NCBI RefSeq assembly: GCF_002258315.1
Contig: NZ_NOYD01000012.1
Location: forward strand, 1-64,000
Reading direction: 5' to 3'
Origin: Rhodococcus sp. 06-462-5
GTDB taxonomy: Bacteria; Actinomycetota; Actinomycetes; Mycobacteriales; Mycobacteriaceae
DNA length: 64,000 nucleotides
The translations under genes were made by a program, and so were the position numbers. Under the pieces are notes generated by a model. It made no database searches. It saw nothing but the letters and a program-made list of their open reading frames with translations, and was not told the DNA's origin. Positions 26,125-34,117 of this stretch are shown piece after piece; positions within the stretch are counted from its first letter, which is position 1; the number at the start of each line of letters is the position of its first letter.

Positions 26125-27696
26125 ATGAGTCTTCCCGTAACAGATACTTCGGACCGTGCAACGACGCCGCGTCACGTCGATACGCTGATCATCGGCAGCG
26201 GATTCGCCGGCCTCGGTGCCGCGATCAAGCTGACGAAGGCAGGCAAGAAGGACTTCGTCGTTCTCGAACGTGGCCACGACGTCGGCGGCACCTGGCGCGA
26301 CAACACCTACCCCGGTGCCGCCTGCGACGTGCCGTCGCACCTGTACTCCTACTCGTTCGCGCTGAACCCGGACTGGACGCGCTCGTTCTCCACGCAGCCC
26401 GAGATCCAGAAGTACATCGCCGGGGTGGCGCGCAAGTACGGCGTCATGGACAAGCACGTGTTCGGTACGGATGTGACCTCGGCTCGCTGGAACGCCGAGA
26501 CGAGTCGCTGGGACGTCGAGACCACCACCGGCAACTACACCGCCAAGATCGTCGTCTCGGCCGTCGGCGCACTGTGCGAGCCGAACCTGCCCGACATCAA
26601 GGGAATCCACGACTTCAAGGGCGACGTCTTCCACTCGGCTCAGTGGAACCACGACGTCTCGCTCGCAGGCAAGCGCGTCGCCGTCATCGGTACCGGCGCG
26701 TCGGCGATCCAGATCGTGCCCGCCATCGCAGATCAGGTGCAGCACCTCGACGTGTACCAGCGCACCGCGCCGTGGATCCTTCCCCGCGCCGATCGTCCGT
26801 ACACCAAGCTCGAGCGCTTCGCCTTCAAGCACGTTCCCGGATTCCAGCGCCTCTCACGTAGCGGCATCTATGCGATGCGCGAGACCCAGGTCGTCGGTCT
26901 GGCCAAGGCTCCGGCATTCATGAAGCCGCTGCAGTGGGCGTCGGAGAACCACCTGCGCACCCAGATCAAGGACAAGGCCCTGCGCGCCAAGGTCACCCCG
27001 AACTTCCGCATCGGCTGCAAGCGGATGTTGATCTCGAACGCGTACTACCCGGCATTGGCCAAGAGCCACGTCGACCTCGTCACCGACGGCATAGCCGAGA
27101 TCCGCGAGGGCTCGATCGTCACCAAGGACGGCACCGAGCGCCCGATCGACGCGCTCGTCGTCGCCACCGGCTTCCACGTCACCGACTCCCCCGCTTACCA
27201 GGGCATCACCGGCAAGGACGGTCGCACGTTGGCCGAAACCTTCGAGGACGGCGGTCAGCAGGGTTACAAGGGCGCGGCGGTCGCGAACTTCCCCAACATG
27301 TTCTTTCTGGTGGGACCCAACACCGGGCTCGGCCACACCTCGATGGTGTTCATGATCGAGTCGCAGATCAACTACTTGGTCGACGCGTTGAACACCATCG
27401 ACAAGCACGACATCGGCACCATCGAGGTGCGCAAGGACGTGCAGGACGAGTACAACGTGACGCTGCAGGATCAGCTCGCCAAGAGCGTGTGGATGAACGG
27501 CGGATGCGCCAGTTGGTACCTCGACAAGCACGGCAACAACACGACGCTGTGGCCGGGCTTCACGTTCGAGTTCCGCAGGATCACCAGGAACTTCGATCTC
27601 GATGCGTACCGTAGCGTCGCTACCGCAGATCTGCCCTCCGGATCGTCGGCGAACAACTCCGCCGGCAACAACACAGACAAGGTGTCCGCACGATGA
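26125..27696 (+). CDS. Flavin-containing (Baeyer-Villiger type) monooxygenase, MymA-like
   Basis: The protein has 523 residues. FAD motif GSGFAGLG (residues 24-31), EGxxVGGTWRDNTYPGAACDVPSHLYSYSF-type region, the Baeyer-Villiger fingerprint FKGDVFHSAQW (164-174, FxGxxxHxxxW) and the NADPH motif GTGASAIQ are all present. It should insert oxygen into ketones or oxidise long-chain substrates using NADPH and O2. It is followed by an SDR (ATGA overlap) and an esterase, the same enzyme set as the start of the M. tuberculosis mymA operon (Rv3083-Rv3085), but with the SDR and lipase in swapped order. Regulation here is by a TetR protein rather than AraC-type VirS. The start is leaderless. Confidence 0.92.
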   Translation: MSLPVTDTSDRATTPRHVDTLIIGSGFAGLGAAIKLTKAGKKDFVVLERGHDVGGTWRDNTYPGAACDVPSHLYSYSFALNPDWTRSFSTQPEIQKYIAGVARKYGVMDKHVFGTDVTSARWNAETSRWDVETTTGNYTAKIVVSAVGALCEPNLPDIKGIHDFKGDVFHSAQWNHDVSLAGKRVAVIGTGASAIQIVPAIADQVQHLDVYQRTAPWILPRADRPYTKLERFAFKHVPGFQRLSRSGIYAMRETQVVGLAKAPAFMKPLQWASENHLRTQIKDKALRAKVTPNFRIGCKRMLISNAYYPALAKSHVDLVTDGIAEIREGSIVTKDGTERPIDALVVATGFHVTDSPAYQGITGKDGRTLAETFEDGGQQGYKGAAVANFPNMFFLVGPNTGLGHTSMVFMIESQINYLVDALNTIDKHDIGTIEVRKDVQDEYNVTLQDQLAKSVWMNGGCASWYLDKHGNNTTLWPGFTFEFRRITRNFDLDAYRSVATADLPSGSSANNSAGNNTDKVSAR

Positions 27697-28526
27697 GCAC
27701 ATTCACAGGCAAGGTGGCCGTCGTCACCGGCGCGGGTTCGGGAATCGGCCGCGCGCTGGCCCTCGAGTTGGCCGGGCGTGGAGCGAAGTTGGCTCTGTCC
27801 GACGTCGACACCGCCGGACTCGACGAGACCGTTCGACGGGTCGAGGCCCTGGGTGCCGAGGTCAAATCGGATTTCCTCGACGTCTCCCAGCGCGAGACCG
27901 TGCTGGATTACGCCGAGGCCGTCGTCGCACATTTCGGCAAGGTCAACCAGATCTACAACAACGCAGGCATCGCGTACCACGGTGACGTCGACAAGTCCTC
28001 GTTCAAGGACATCGAGCGCATCGTCGACGTCGATTTCTGGGGAGTCGTCAACGGCACGAAGGCATTTCTGCCGCACATCCAGGCCTCCGGCGACGGCCAC
28101 ATCATCAACATCTCCAGCCTCTTCGGTCTGCTGGCCATGCCGTCGCAGTCCGCGTACAACGCGGCGAAGTTCGCCGTCCGCGGGTTCAGTGAATCGCTGA
28201 GGATGGAAATGCTGATCTCCAAGGCACCGGTGAAGGTGACCGTGGTTCACCCCGGCGGCATCAAGACCGCCATCGCCCGCAACGCCACCGTCGCCGAGAA
28301 CTTCGACCAGGCCGACGTGGCCAAGTTCTTCGACAGCAAGCTCGCCAAGACGACCCCGATCGACGCAGCCAAGACCATCCTCAAGGGCGTCGAGAAGGGC
28401 AAGGGCCGCGTTCTCATCGGGTCCGACGCCATTGCCCTCGACCTGCTCCAGCGCATCACCGGCTCGCGGTACCAAGGCCTGATCGCCGCAGTGTCCAAAC
28501 GCGCGCTGCCGCGCACGAAGAAGTAG
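27693..28526 (+). CDS. Short-chain dehydrogenase/reductase
   Basis: The protein has 277 residues, a classical SDR: cofactor motif TGAGSGIG (residues 13-20), NNAG, the catalytic Ser (INISSLFGL) and YNAAK. The acidic residue after strand 2 (SDVD) suggests NAD preference. It overlaps the monooxygenase by 4 bp and precedes the esterase by 12 bp, so it probably interconverts the alcohol/ketone substrate of the monooxygenase. Length and context beside an lpqZ-like gene also match Rv1245c of M. tuberculosis. Confidence 0.92.
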   Translation: MSTFTGKVAVVTGAGSGIGRALALELAGRGAKLALSDVDTAGLDETVRRVEALGAEVKSDFLDVSQRETVLDYAEAVVAHFGKVNQIYNNAGIAYHGDVDKSSFKDIERIVDVDFWGVVNGTKAFLPHIQASGDGHIINISSLFGLLAMPSQSAYNAAKFAVRGFSESLRMEMLISKAPVKVTVVHPGGIKTAIARNATVAENFDQADVAKFFDSKLAKTTPIDAAKTILKGVEKGKGRVLIGSDAIALDLLQRITGSRYQGLIAAVSKRALPRTKK

Positions 28527-28538
28527 GCGGGTCGCGTC

Positions 28539-29495
28539 GTGAAGTCCTTCTACGTTCCCCTGCCGATCGTCGCGGCTGCGCTGAAGCCGTTCTATCGCGT
28601 CGCGCTCAATGCGCGGTTCTCGTTTCGCACGCAGCGGTTGATCCTCGAAGCCGCGGCTCCGGTGCAAACGCTCCCGCACGGAACCGTCGCGCAGAAGTTG
28701 ACGCTCGCCGGGCGGCGAGCAGAGCGCATCACCGTCGGGGCGACCGAACGCGACACCGCGATTCTGTACCTGCACGGCGGCGCGTACACGATCGGTTCGA
28801 TCAACACGCATCGGTCACTGGCCGCGCATCTGGCCCGGGAATCGGCCAGTGCTGTCTACGTGCTCGACTATCGGTTGGCACCGGAGAATCCGTACCCGGC
28901 AGGTCTGGACGACGCCGTGGCAGCGTTCCGCGAGCTGGTTCGTGTCCACGGATTCACCGCGGACCGCATCGCCATTGCCGGCGATTCGGCCGGTGGCGGT
29001 CTCTCGGTCGCCGCTGCCCGGCGTCTGGTGGACGACGGCACCAGCCCGGCCGCCCTCGGCCTGATCTCGCCCTGGGTCGATCCCGGAGCGCGCGATGCCG
29101 CCAAGGACCGCGATCTGGTGGTCAACACCGGCTGGTCCTACAGCTCGGCCGATGCGTATCTGGGTGCGGGCGATCCCCTGGACCAGGGTTTCGCGCCACT
29201 GCTGGGCAACCTGGACGGTTTGCCGCCGATCGTCATGCACGTCGGTACCGACGAGGTCTTGTACGCGCAGATCACTGCGTTCGCGGACAAGCTGCGCCTG
29301 TCGGGTGTCGAGCTCGAACACGTGGAGTACAAGAAGCTCTGGCACGTGGCCCATCTGCAGGCGTCGATCCTGCGGGAGGCAGCCCAGGCCGTTCATCACA
29401 TGGGCTCCTACCTCGGCCGTAAGCTCCGGGCCGCGCAGCCCATCAGCACGTCAGAGGTTTCGCTCACCGAGCCAGCGGCCGGCGACCTCGCCTGA
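28539..29495 (+). CDS. Alpha/beta hydrolase, hormone-sensitive-lipase family (LipR-like esterase)
   Basis: The protein has 318 residues. The oxyanion motif HGGAYTIGS, the nucleophile elbow GDSAGGG, acid GTDEVLY and catalytic His in KLWHVAHLQ are all present, so it should be active. It would hydrolyse the ester made by the Baeyer-Villiger enzyme, completing a ketone-to-alcohol-plus-acid route with the SDR (inference from operon order). The GTG start at 28539 lies 12 bp after the SDR stop. The 3' end overlaps 45 bp of the convergent lipoprotein gene. Confidence 0.9.
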   Translation: MKSFYVPLPIVAAALKPFYRVALNARFSFRTQRLILEAAAPVQTLPHGTVAQKLTLAGRRAERITVGATERDTAILYLHGGAYTIGSINTHRSLAAHLARESASAVYVLDYRLAPENPYPAGLDDAVAAFRELVRVHGFTADRIAIAGDSAGGGLSVAAARRLVDDGTSPAALGLISPWVDPGARDAAKDRDLVVNTGWSYSSADAYLGAGDPLDQGFAPLLGNLDGLPPIVMHVGTDEVLYAQITAFADKLRLSGVELEHVEYKKLWHVAHLQASILREAAQAVHHMGSYLGRKLRAAQPISTSEVSLTEPAAGDLA

Positions 29496-30341
29496 CGGAA
29501 CACCACTGCGGACCTCGCCGATCATCTCGGCGAGGTCCGCTGTCGTCAGCTCCCCCGCCACCACCGAGAACGACCTGAGCGCACTCTCGCTGAGCACTCC
29601 ATCGGCATAGAGCGGCACGACGTTCTGCGCCGGATACACGTGGTCGTCGTCGGGCAGCGTGGTCAGGTCTTTCGCCAGCGGGCCGAACGACGCGGTGCGA
29701 ATCACCAGGACATCGACCTCTCCGGCGCTCAAGCCGTCGACGGCGGACTGCGCATCGGCATACGGGGTGACATCGGTGAACGACGCCCCCGTGAACGTGG
29801 GACTCCTCGTACCCTGCGCAAGGACGTCCATCGGATCGACCTGGCCGTCGACGATTCCCACCGATCTTTCCTCACGACCCAGGAAATCCGTCACCGTCTC
29901 GTCGCCCGATTCACTGCCCGACGCCACCGCGATGGCGAGTCGATCCTCGGCCGTCGCGTAATCCCCCACCGACAACCCGGCCGGCAGTGATCGGTTCAGT
30001 TCGGTGTAGACGTCCTCGGCCTCGGTTGCCCCGGACAGTGTGTCGAAGGTGCGCAGCAGCTCTCCGGTGAGGTCGGGAACCATCGTCACCTCACCGCGGT
30101 CCAGCGCCGCGAGGTAGTCGGCCCGATCGCCCAGGTCTTCCTTCACCTCGACGTCCGCTCCCGTCGACCGCAGTCCCCCGGCGTAGATCTGCGCGAGCAG
30201 ACGCGACAGGTCCGAGCTGCCTGCTCCGACGACGACGGGCACGGCGGCGGAGTCGGTCGACGTGCCCGCACTGCAACCGCCGACCAGTCCGGCGATCGAC
30301 ATCACCAGGGCCGCTGCCAGAACCGACGATCGCACTGTCAT
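29451..30341 (-). CDS. Quaternary-amine ABC substrate-binding lipoprotein (LpqZ-like)
   Basis: The protein has 296 residues. The signal peptide ends in lipobox LVGGC (cysteine near residue 23), so it is expected to be a lipoprotein on the outer face of the membrane. The mature part has the OpuAC/ProX pattern: SDLSRLLAQIYAGGLRSTGADVEV and VTMVPDLTGELLRTF. No transporter genes follow it on its strand, so it may share the ABC system encoded divergently (30550-34026). The aromatic cage residues are not obvious, and the ligand is uncertain. It is probably equivalent to lpqZ (Rv1244), which also neighbours an SDR gene. Confidence 0.82.
   Translation of the reverse strand: MTVRSSVLAAALVMSIAGLVGGCSAGTSTDSAAVPVVVGAGSSDLSRLLAQIYAGGLRSTGADVEVKEDLGDRADYLAALDRGEVTMVPDLTGELLRTFDTLSGATEAEDVYTELNRSLPAGLSVGDYATAEDRLAIAVASGSESGDETVTDFLGREERSVGIVDGQVDPMDVLAQGTRSPTFTGASFTDVTPYADAQSAVDGLSAGEVDVLVIRTASFGPLAKDLTTLPDDDHVYPAQNVVPLYADGVLSESALRSFSVVAGELTTADLAEMIGEVRSGVPSGEVAGRWLGERNL
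29508..29540 (+). terminator. Stem-loop inside the lipoprotein gene, just after the convergent esterase stop
   Basis: GCGGACCTCGCCGA (29508-29521) and TCGGCGAGGTCCGC (29527-29540) form a perfect 14-bp stem with a 5-base loop. It starts 13 bases after the esterase stop. The same bases encode part of the C-terminus of the minus-strand lipoprotein, so the terminator role is inferred from position. Confidence 0.55.
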
Positions 30342-30406
30342 TTTCTCCTGTTCACTGCGCGGGTGGTTTACCGATCTCGGCCGCGGGGCACTAGTGCGAA
30401 CGAGAC

Positions 30407-30448
30407 GGTAGTCGAACCAACCTTATGGGCACGCGGAATTCGACTACC
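30407..30448. promoter_or_regulatory. Inverted repeat between divergent substrate-binding protein genes
   Basis: GGTAGTCGAA (30407-30416) and TTCGACTACC (30439-30448) match in exact inversion across a 22-bp spacer. They lie about 65 bp upstream of the lipoprotein start and 100 bp upstream of the importer start. Two helical turns between half-site centres fits binding of a dimeric regulator. No regulator gene is adjacent. Confidence 0.55.
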
Positions 30449-30549
30449 ATCCCGAGCAGCCCGAGTCCTGGTTCCTTCGATGCCCCCGCAGCCCGGGTGG
30501 GGTCGAGAGGAGATGGGTAGGACTGTGCCCGAACCGATGGAAGGACACC

Positions 30550-31524
30550 ATGACCACCTCCCGAATCACGCGCGCGTTCTCCGCTCCGAGGGCAGTGGCA
30601 GCCGTTGCCGCACTCGCTCTCTCGGTCACCGCTCTGACCGCCTGCGGCGGAAATTCGGATCCACTGTCCAGCGGTGGCGGCGAGAGCAACAGCGACACCA
30701 ACTCGATCATCATCGGCTCGGCCAACTTCCCCGAGTCCGAGACCGTGGCGAACATCTACGCCGAGGCCTTGCGCGCCAACGGCTTCGAGGTGAGCACCAA
30801 GCTCAACATCGGCAGCCGTGAGGCCTACATTCCTGCAGTACGAGACGGATCGATCGACCTGATCCCCGACTACACCGGAAACCTGCTGCAGTACTTGGAC
30901 GAATCCGCGACCGCCACGTCCTCCGAGGATGTCCTGGCCGCACTGCCAGCCGCTCTGGGCGACGACCTCACCGTGACGGCGCAGGCACCGGGCGAGGACA
31001 AGGACGCCGTCGTCGTCACTCGCCAGACCGCCACCGAGCGCAACCTCACCACCATCGGCGATCTCGCTCCGTTCTCCTCCGAGGTGACCTTCGCCGGTAC
31101 GCCGGAGTTCCAGGAGCGCGTCGGCGGTCTGCCCGGTCTGCGAGACAAGTACGGCCTGGACATCTCGCCCGGCAACTACATCCCCATCTCCGACGGCGGC
31201 GGCCCGGCCACGGTCGAGGCACTCGTCTCCGGGCAGGTCGTCGCGGCGGACATCTTCACCACCGCGCCCTCGATCGCACAGAACGATCTCGTGGTCCTCG
31301 AGGACCCGGAGAACAATTTCGCGGCCCAGAACATCATTCCGGTGCTGCGTACGGCCAAGCAGTCCGACAAGCTCACTCAGGTGCTCGACGCCGTCTCGGC
31401 ACAGATCACCACCGAAGAGCTGATCGCGCTGAACACGCGAGTCTCCGGTGACGAGAAGGTCGAACCCGCGGCAGCAGCAGCGGATTGGGTAGCGGACAAG
31501 GGTCTGGATCAGCCGGTCAGCTGA
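30550..31524 (+). CDS. Glycine betaine/choline-type ABC transporter substrate-binding lipoprotein
   Basis: The protein has 324 residues. The signal peptide ends in an LTAC lipobox (TALTACGGNSD). The mature protein has the OpuBC/OsmF pattern: IIIGSANFPESETVANIYAEALRANGFEV, VRDGSIDLIPDYTGNLLQYL and SDGGGPATVEALVSGQVVAADIFTT. It delivers quaternary amines or related osmolytes to the permeases encoded downstream. AAGGACACC lies just before ATG 30550. The stop overlaps the ATPase start by one base. Confidence 0.9.
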   Translation: MTTSRITRAFSAPRAVAAVAALALSVTALTACGGNSDPLSSGGGESNSDTNSIIIGSANFPESETVANIYAEALRANGFEVSTKLNIGSREAYIPAVRDGSIDLIPDYTGNLLQYLDESATATSSEDVLAALPAALGDDLTVTAQAPGEDKDAVVVTRQTATERNLTTIGDLAPFSSEVTFAGTPEFQERVGGLPGLRDKYGLDISPGNYIPISDGGGPATVEALVSGQVVAADIFTTAPSIAQNDLVVLEDPENNFAAQNIIPVLRTAKQSDKLTQVLDAVSAQITTEELIALNTRVSGDEKVEPAAAAADWVADKGLDQPVS

Positions 31525-32675
31525 TGATCACCTTCGAAAGCGTCAACAAGACGTATCCGGACGGCACCACGGCCGTCGACTCGCTGGACCTGGTGATCGA
31601 GCCACACTCGTTCACCGTGTTCGTGGGGCCGTCCGGCTGCGGCAAGACCACGTCGATGCGAATGATCAATCGCATGATCACTCCCACCTCGGGCGTGATC
31701 ACGGTCGACGGTCGCAACATCGCAGACATCGACGCGGTGAAGCTGCGCCGCGGTATCGGCTACGTCATCCAGAGTGCCGGGTTGTTGCCGCACCGCACCG
31801 TCGTCGACAACGTCGCCACGGTGCCGGTACTCAACGGCGAATCGCGTCGCTCTGCACGCAAGGCTGCACTCGACGTCCTCGAGCGCGTCGGCCTTGACCC
31901 GGCCTTCGCCTCGCGCTATCCGGCGCAGCTGTCCGGCGGGCAGCAACAGCGGGTGGGTGTGGCCCGGGCGCTGGCCGCCGACCCGCCGATCCTGCTGATG
32001 GACGAGCCCTTCAGCGCGGTGGACCCGGTGGTTCGTGAAGAACTGCAGATCGAGATGCTGCGACTGCAGGCCGATCTGAAGAAGACGATCGTCTTCGTCA
32101 CCCACGACATCGACGAAGCCGTCCGGCTCGGCGATCGCATCGCGGTCTTCGGACCACAGGGCCGACTGCAGCAGTACGACAAGCCGGAGACCGTACTGGC
32201 CGCACCGGCAACGTCTTTCGTGGCGTCGTTCGTCGGCCGCGATCGCGGCTACCGCGGGCTGTCGTTCAGGTCGGCGCAGGCGGTGACCATGCACCCGATC
32301 CACACGGCGACGCAGGACGAGATCCACGGCCTCCGACTGGACCAGGGGCAATGGGTTCTGGTCGTCGACGAGCAGCGCCGTCCACTCGGGTGGATCGACG
32401 CGACCGGAGTGGAGAAGGTGCGGGGCGGCCGCAGCATCGACGAGAGCACGGCGGCGGGCGGCTCGCTGTTTCTCGAAGGCGGTGATCTACGCCAGGCACT
32501 CGACGCGGCGATCTCCTCGCCGTCGGGAATCGGTGTCGCGGTCGATGGGTCCGGCGCGGCCGTGGGTAGCGTCGACGGTGCGGAGATTCTGGAACACCTT
32601 GCTGCGCAACGTAAGTCGGAGGACTCCGAGCGCAACCGGCACCACTTCCTCTCCAGCGGGGACACCGAACAGTGA
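31524..32675 (+). CDS. Quaternary-amine ABC transporter ATP-binding protein
   Basis: The protein has 383 residues. NBD motifs are GPSGCGKTTSMRMINRM (Walker A with the ProV/OpuBA-specific MRMINR run), LSGGQQQRVGVARALA, LLMDEPFSAVDP and FVTHDIDEAVRLGDR. A C-terminal region of about 140 residues resembles the CBS-type regulatory part of OpuBA/ProV, which senses ionic strength in some members. ATG 31524 uses the last A of the upstream TGA. It is translationally coupled to the binding protein upstream and the permease downstream. Confidence 0.93.
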   Translation: MITFESVNKTYPDGTTAVDSLDLVIEPHSFTVFVGPSGCGKTTSMRMINRMITPTSGVITVDGRNIADIDAVKLRRGIGYVIQSAGLLPHRTVVDNVATVPVLNGESRRSARKAALDVLERVGLDPAFASRYPAQLSGGQQQRVGVARALAADPPILLMDEPFSAVDPVVREELQIEMLRLQADLKKTIVFVTHDIDEAVRLGDRIAVFGPQGRLQQYDKPETVLAAPATSFVASFVGRDRGYRGLSFRSAQAVTMHPIHTATQDEIHGLRLDQGQWVLVVDEQRRPLGWIDATGVEKVRGGRSIDESTAAGGSLFLEGGDLRQALDAAISSPSGIGVAVDGSGAAVGSVDGAEILEHLAAQRKSEDSERNRHHFLSSGDTEQ

Positions 32676-33337
32676 CCTGGCTGCTGGACAACTTCGATGT
32701 GGTTCTCGGCTACACGAAGACGCACCTGTATCTCTCGCTCGTCCCGCTGTTCGTCGGGTTGCTCATCGCCATCCCGCTGGGCACCGTCATTCGCAACACT
32801 CGCTGGGTTCGTCGAATCACGTTGACGGTGGCCAGCATCGCGTTCACCCTGCCCTCGCTCGCCCTGTTCGTCACCATCCCCGCGGTGGTCGGTCTACCGG
32901 TACTCGATCCGCTGAACGTGGTGATCGCCCTGTCGGTGTACTCGACCGCACTGCTGGTGCGCGCGGTGCCCGAGGCCCTCGACTCGGTGCCGTTCGCCGT
33001 GGTCGATTCTGCCGAGGCGATGGGCTACTCGTCGCTGCGGCGAGCGGTGACCGTCGAACTGCCCCTGGCGCTTCCGGTGCTGATCGCGAACATCAGAGTC
33101 GTGGCGGTCACCAACATCTCGCTCGTCTCGGTGGGCTCGGTGATCGGCATCGGCGGTCTCGGCCAGCTCTTCACCCAGGGCTACCAGCGCGACTATCCAG
33201 ACCAGATCTTCGCGGGCATCATCTCGATCGTGTTCCTGGCGTTGATCTTCGACGCGGCTCTGTTTCTGCTGGGCCGTCGACTCACTCCGTGGACGCGGCT
33301 GAGCACGGGCTCGTCGAAGAAGAAGGCACGCGCATGA
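32672..33337 (+). CDS. Quaternary-amine ABC transporter permease 1
   Basis: The protein has 221 residues with about six membrane segments and the EAMGYSSLRRAVTVELPLALPVLIANIR-type EAA loop that contacts the ATPase (split here by helix breaks). Starting GTG 32672 overlaps the ATPase stop (GTGA). This is one of two similar-sized permeases, as in OpuB/OpuC and Osm systems, forming a heterodimeric channel with the next product. Confidence 0.9.
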   Translation: MTWLLDNFDVVLGYTKTHLYLSLVPLFVGLLIAIPLGTVIRNTRWVRRITLTVASIAFTLPSLALFVTIPAVVGLPVLDPLNVVIALSVYSTALLVRAVPEALDSVPFAVVDSAEAMGYSSLRRAVTVELPLALPVLIANIRVVAVTNISLVSVGSVIGIGGLGQLFTQGYQRDYPDQIFAGIISIVFLALIFDAALFLLGRRLTPWTRLSTGSSKKKARA

Positions 33338-34026
33338 ATCTCTTCTCCGAGGCGTTCTCGTACATTCTCGACGGCGGAAACTGGGCCGGACCGACGGGAA
33401 TCGGCGCACGACTGATCGAGCACATGTGGTACAGCCTGCTGGCAGTGTTGCTCTCGGCTGCCGTCGCGGTTCCCGTCGGTCTGCTCATCGGTCACCTGCG
33501 CCGCGGTGAGGCCGTCGTCGTCGGACTCGTCAACGCACTGCGGTCGCTGCCGACCCTCGGCATTCTCGTGTTTCTGGTTCTGGTGATCGGACTCGGACTG
33601 GTTCCGCCGATCATCGCGCTGGTGCTGCTCGGCATTCCTCCGCTGTTGGCAGGCACGTACTCCGGCATCGCCAACGTGGACGCCAACGTCGTCGACGCCG
33701 CCCGCGCAATGGGGATGACCGAAGCGCAAGTGCTGTTTCGGGTCGAGATCCCCAACGCGCTGCCTCTGATCCTCGGTGGGTTGCGCAACACCACACTGCA
33801 GATCATCGCCACCGCGACCATTGCCGCCTACGTCAACCTCGGCGGGCTCGGCCGCTACATCTTCGACGGGCTCGCGCTCTACGACTACGGCCGCGTTCTC
33901 GTCGGCGCGATCCTGGTGGCTCTGCTGACCCTGATCGTCGACGGTCTTCTCGCCCTCGCGGTGTGGACGTCCGTTCCGGGAACCGGTCGCCTGCGGCGGA
34001 TGCCGACCGGACTCGCGAAAGTCTGA
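33334..34026 (+). CDS. Quaternary-amine ABC transporter permease 2
   Basis: The protein has 230 residues with about six membrane segments. The EAA loop is AARAMGMTEAQVLFRVEIPNALPLI, and RSLPTLGILVFLV is typical of OpuB/ProW-like permeases. ATG 33334 overlaps the stop of permease 1 (ATGA). It is the last gene of the four-gene importer operon and is followed 31 bp later by a strong terminator shared with the convergent malic enzyme gene. Confidence 0.92.
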   Translation: MNLFSEAFSYILDGGNWAGPTGIGARLIEHMWYSLLAVLLSAAVAVPVGLLIGHLRRGEAVVVGLVNALRSLPTLGILVFLVLVIGLGLVPPIIALVLLGIPPLLAGTYSGIANVDANVVDAARAMGMTEAQVLFRVEIPNALPLILGGLRNTTLQIIATATIAAYVNLGGLGRYIFDGLALYDYGRVLVGAILVALLTLIVDGLLALAVWTSVPGTGRLRRMPTGLAKV

Positions 34027-34057
34027 CTCGTCCCACCACGAAAGACACCGACGAAAG

Positions 34058-34102
34058 ACACCGGCGAACCGCAGGCCCGGGTGGGGCCGGGTTCGCCGGT
34101 GT
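34058..34102. terminator. Bidirectional terminator between importer operon and malic enzyme
   Basis: ACACCGGCGAACC (34058-34070) and GGTTCGCCGGTGT (34090-34102) form a perfect 13-bp stem with a 19-base GC-rich loop. TTTCTTTCC follows on the plus strand and an A-rich stretch precedes it, so it can stop transcription from both sides. Confidence 0.85.
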
Positions 34103-34117
34103 TTTCTTTCCGTTTTC

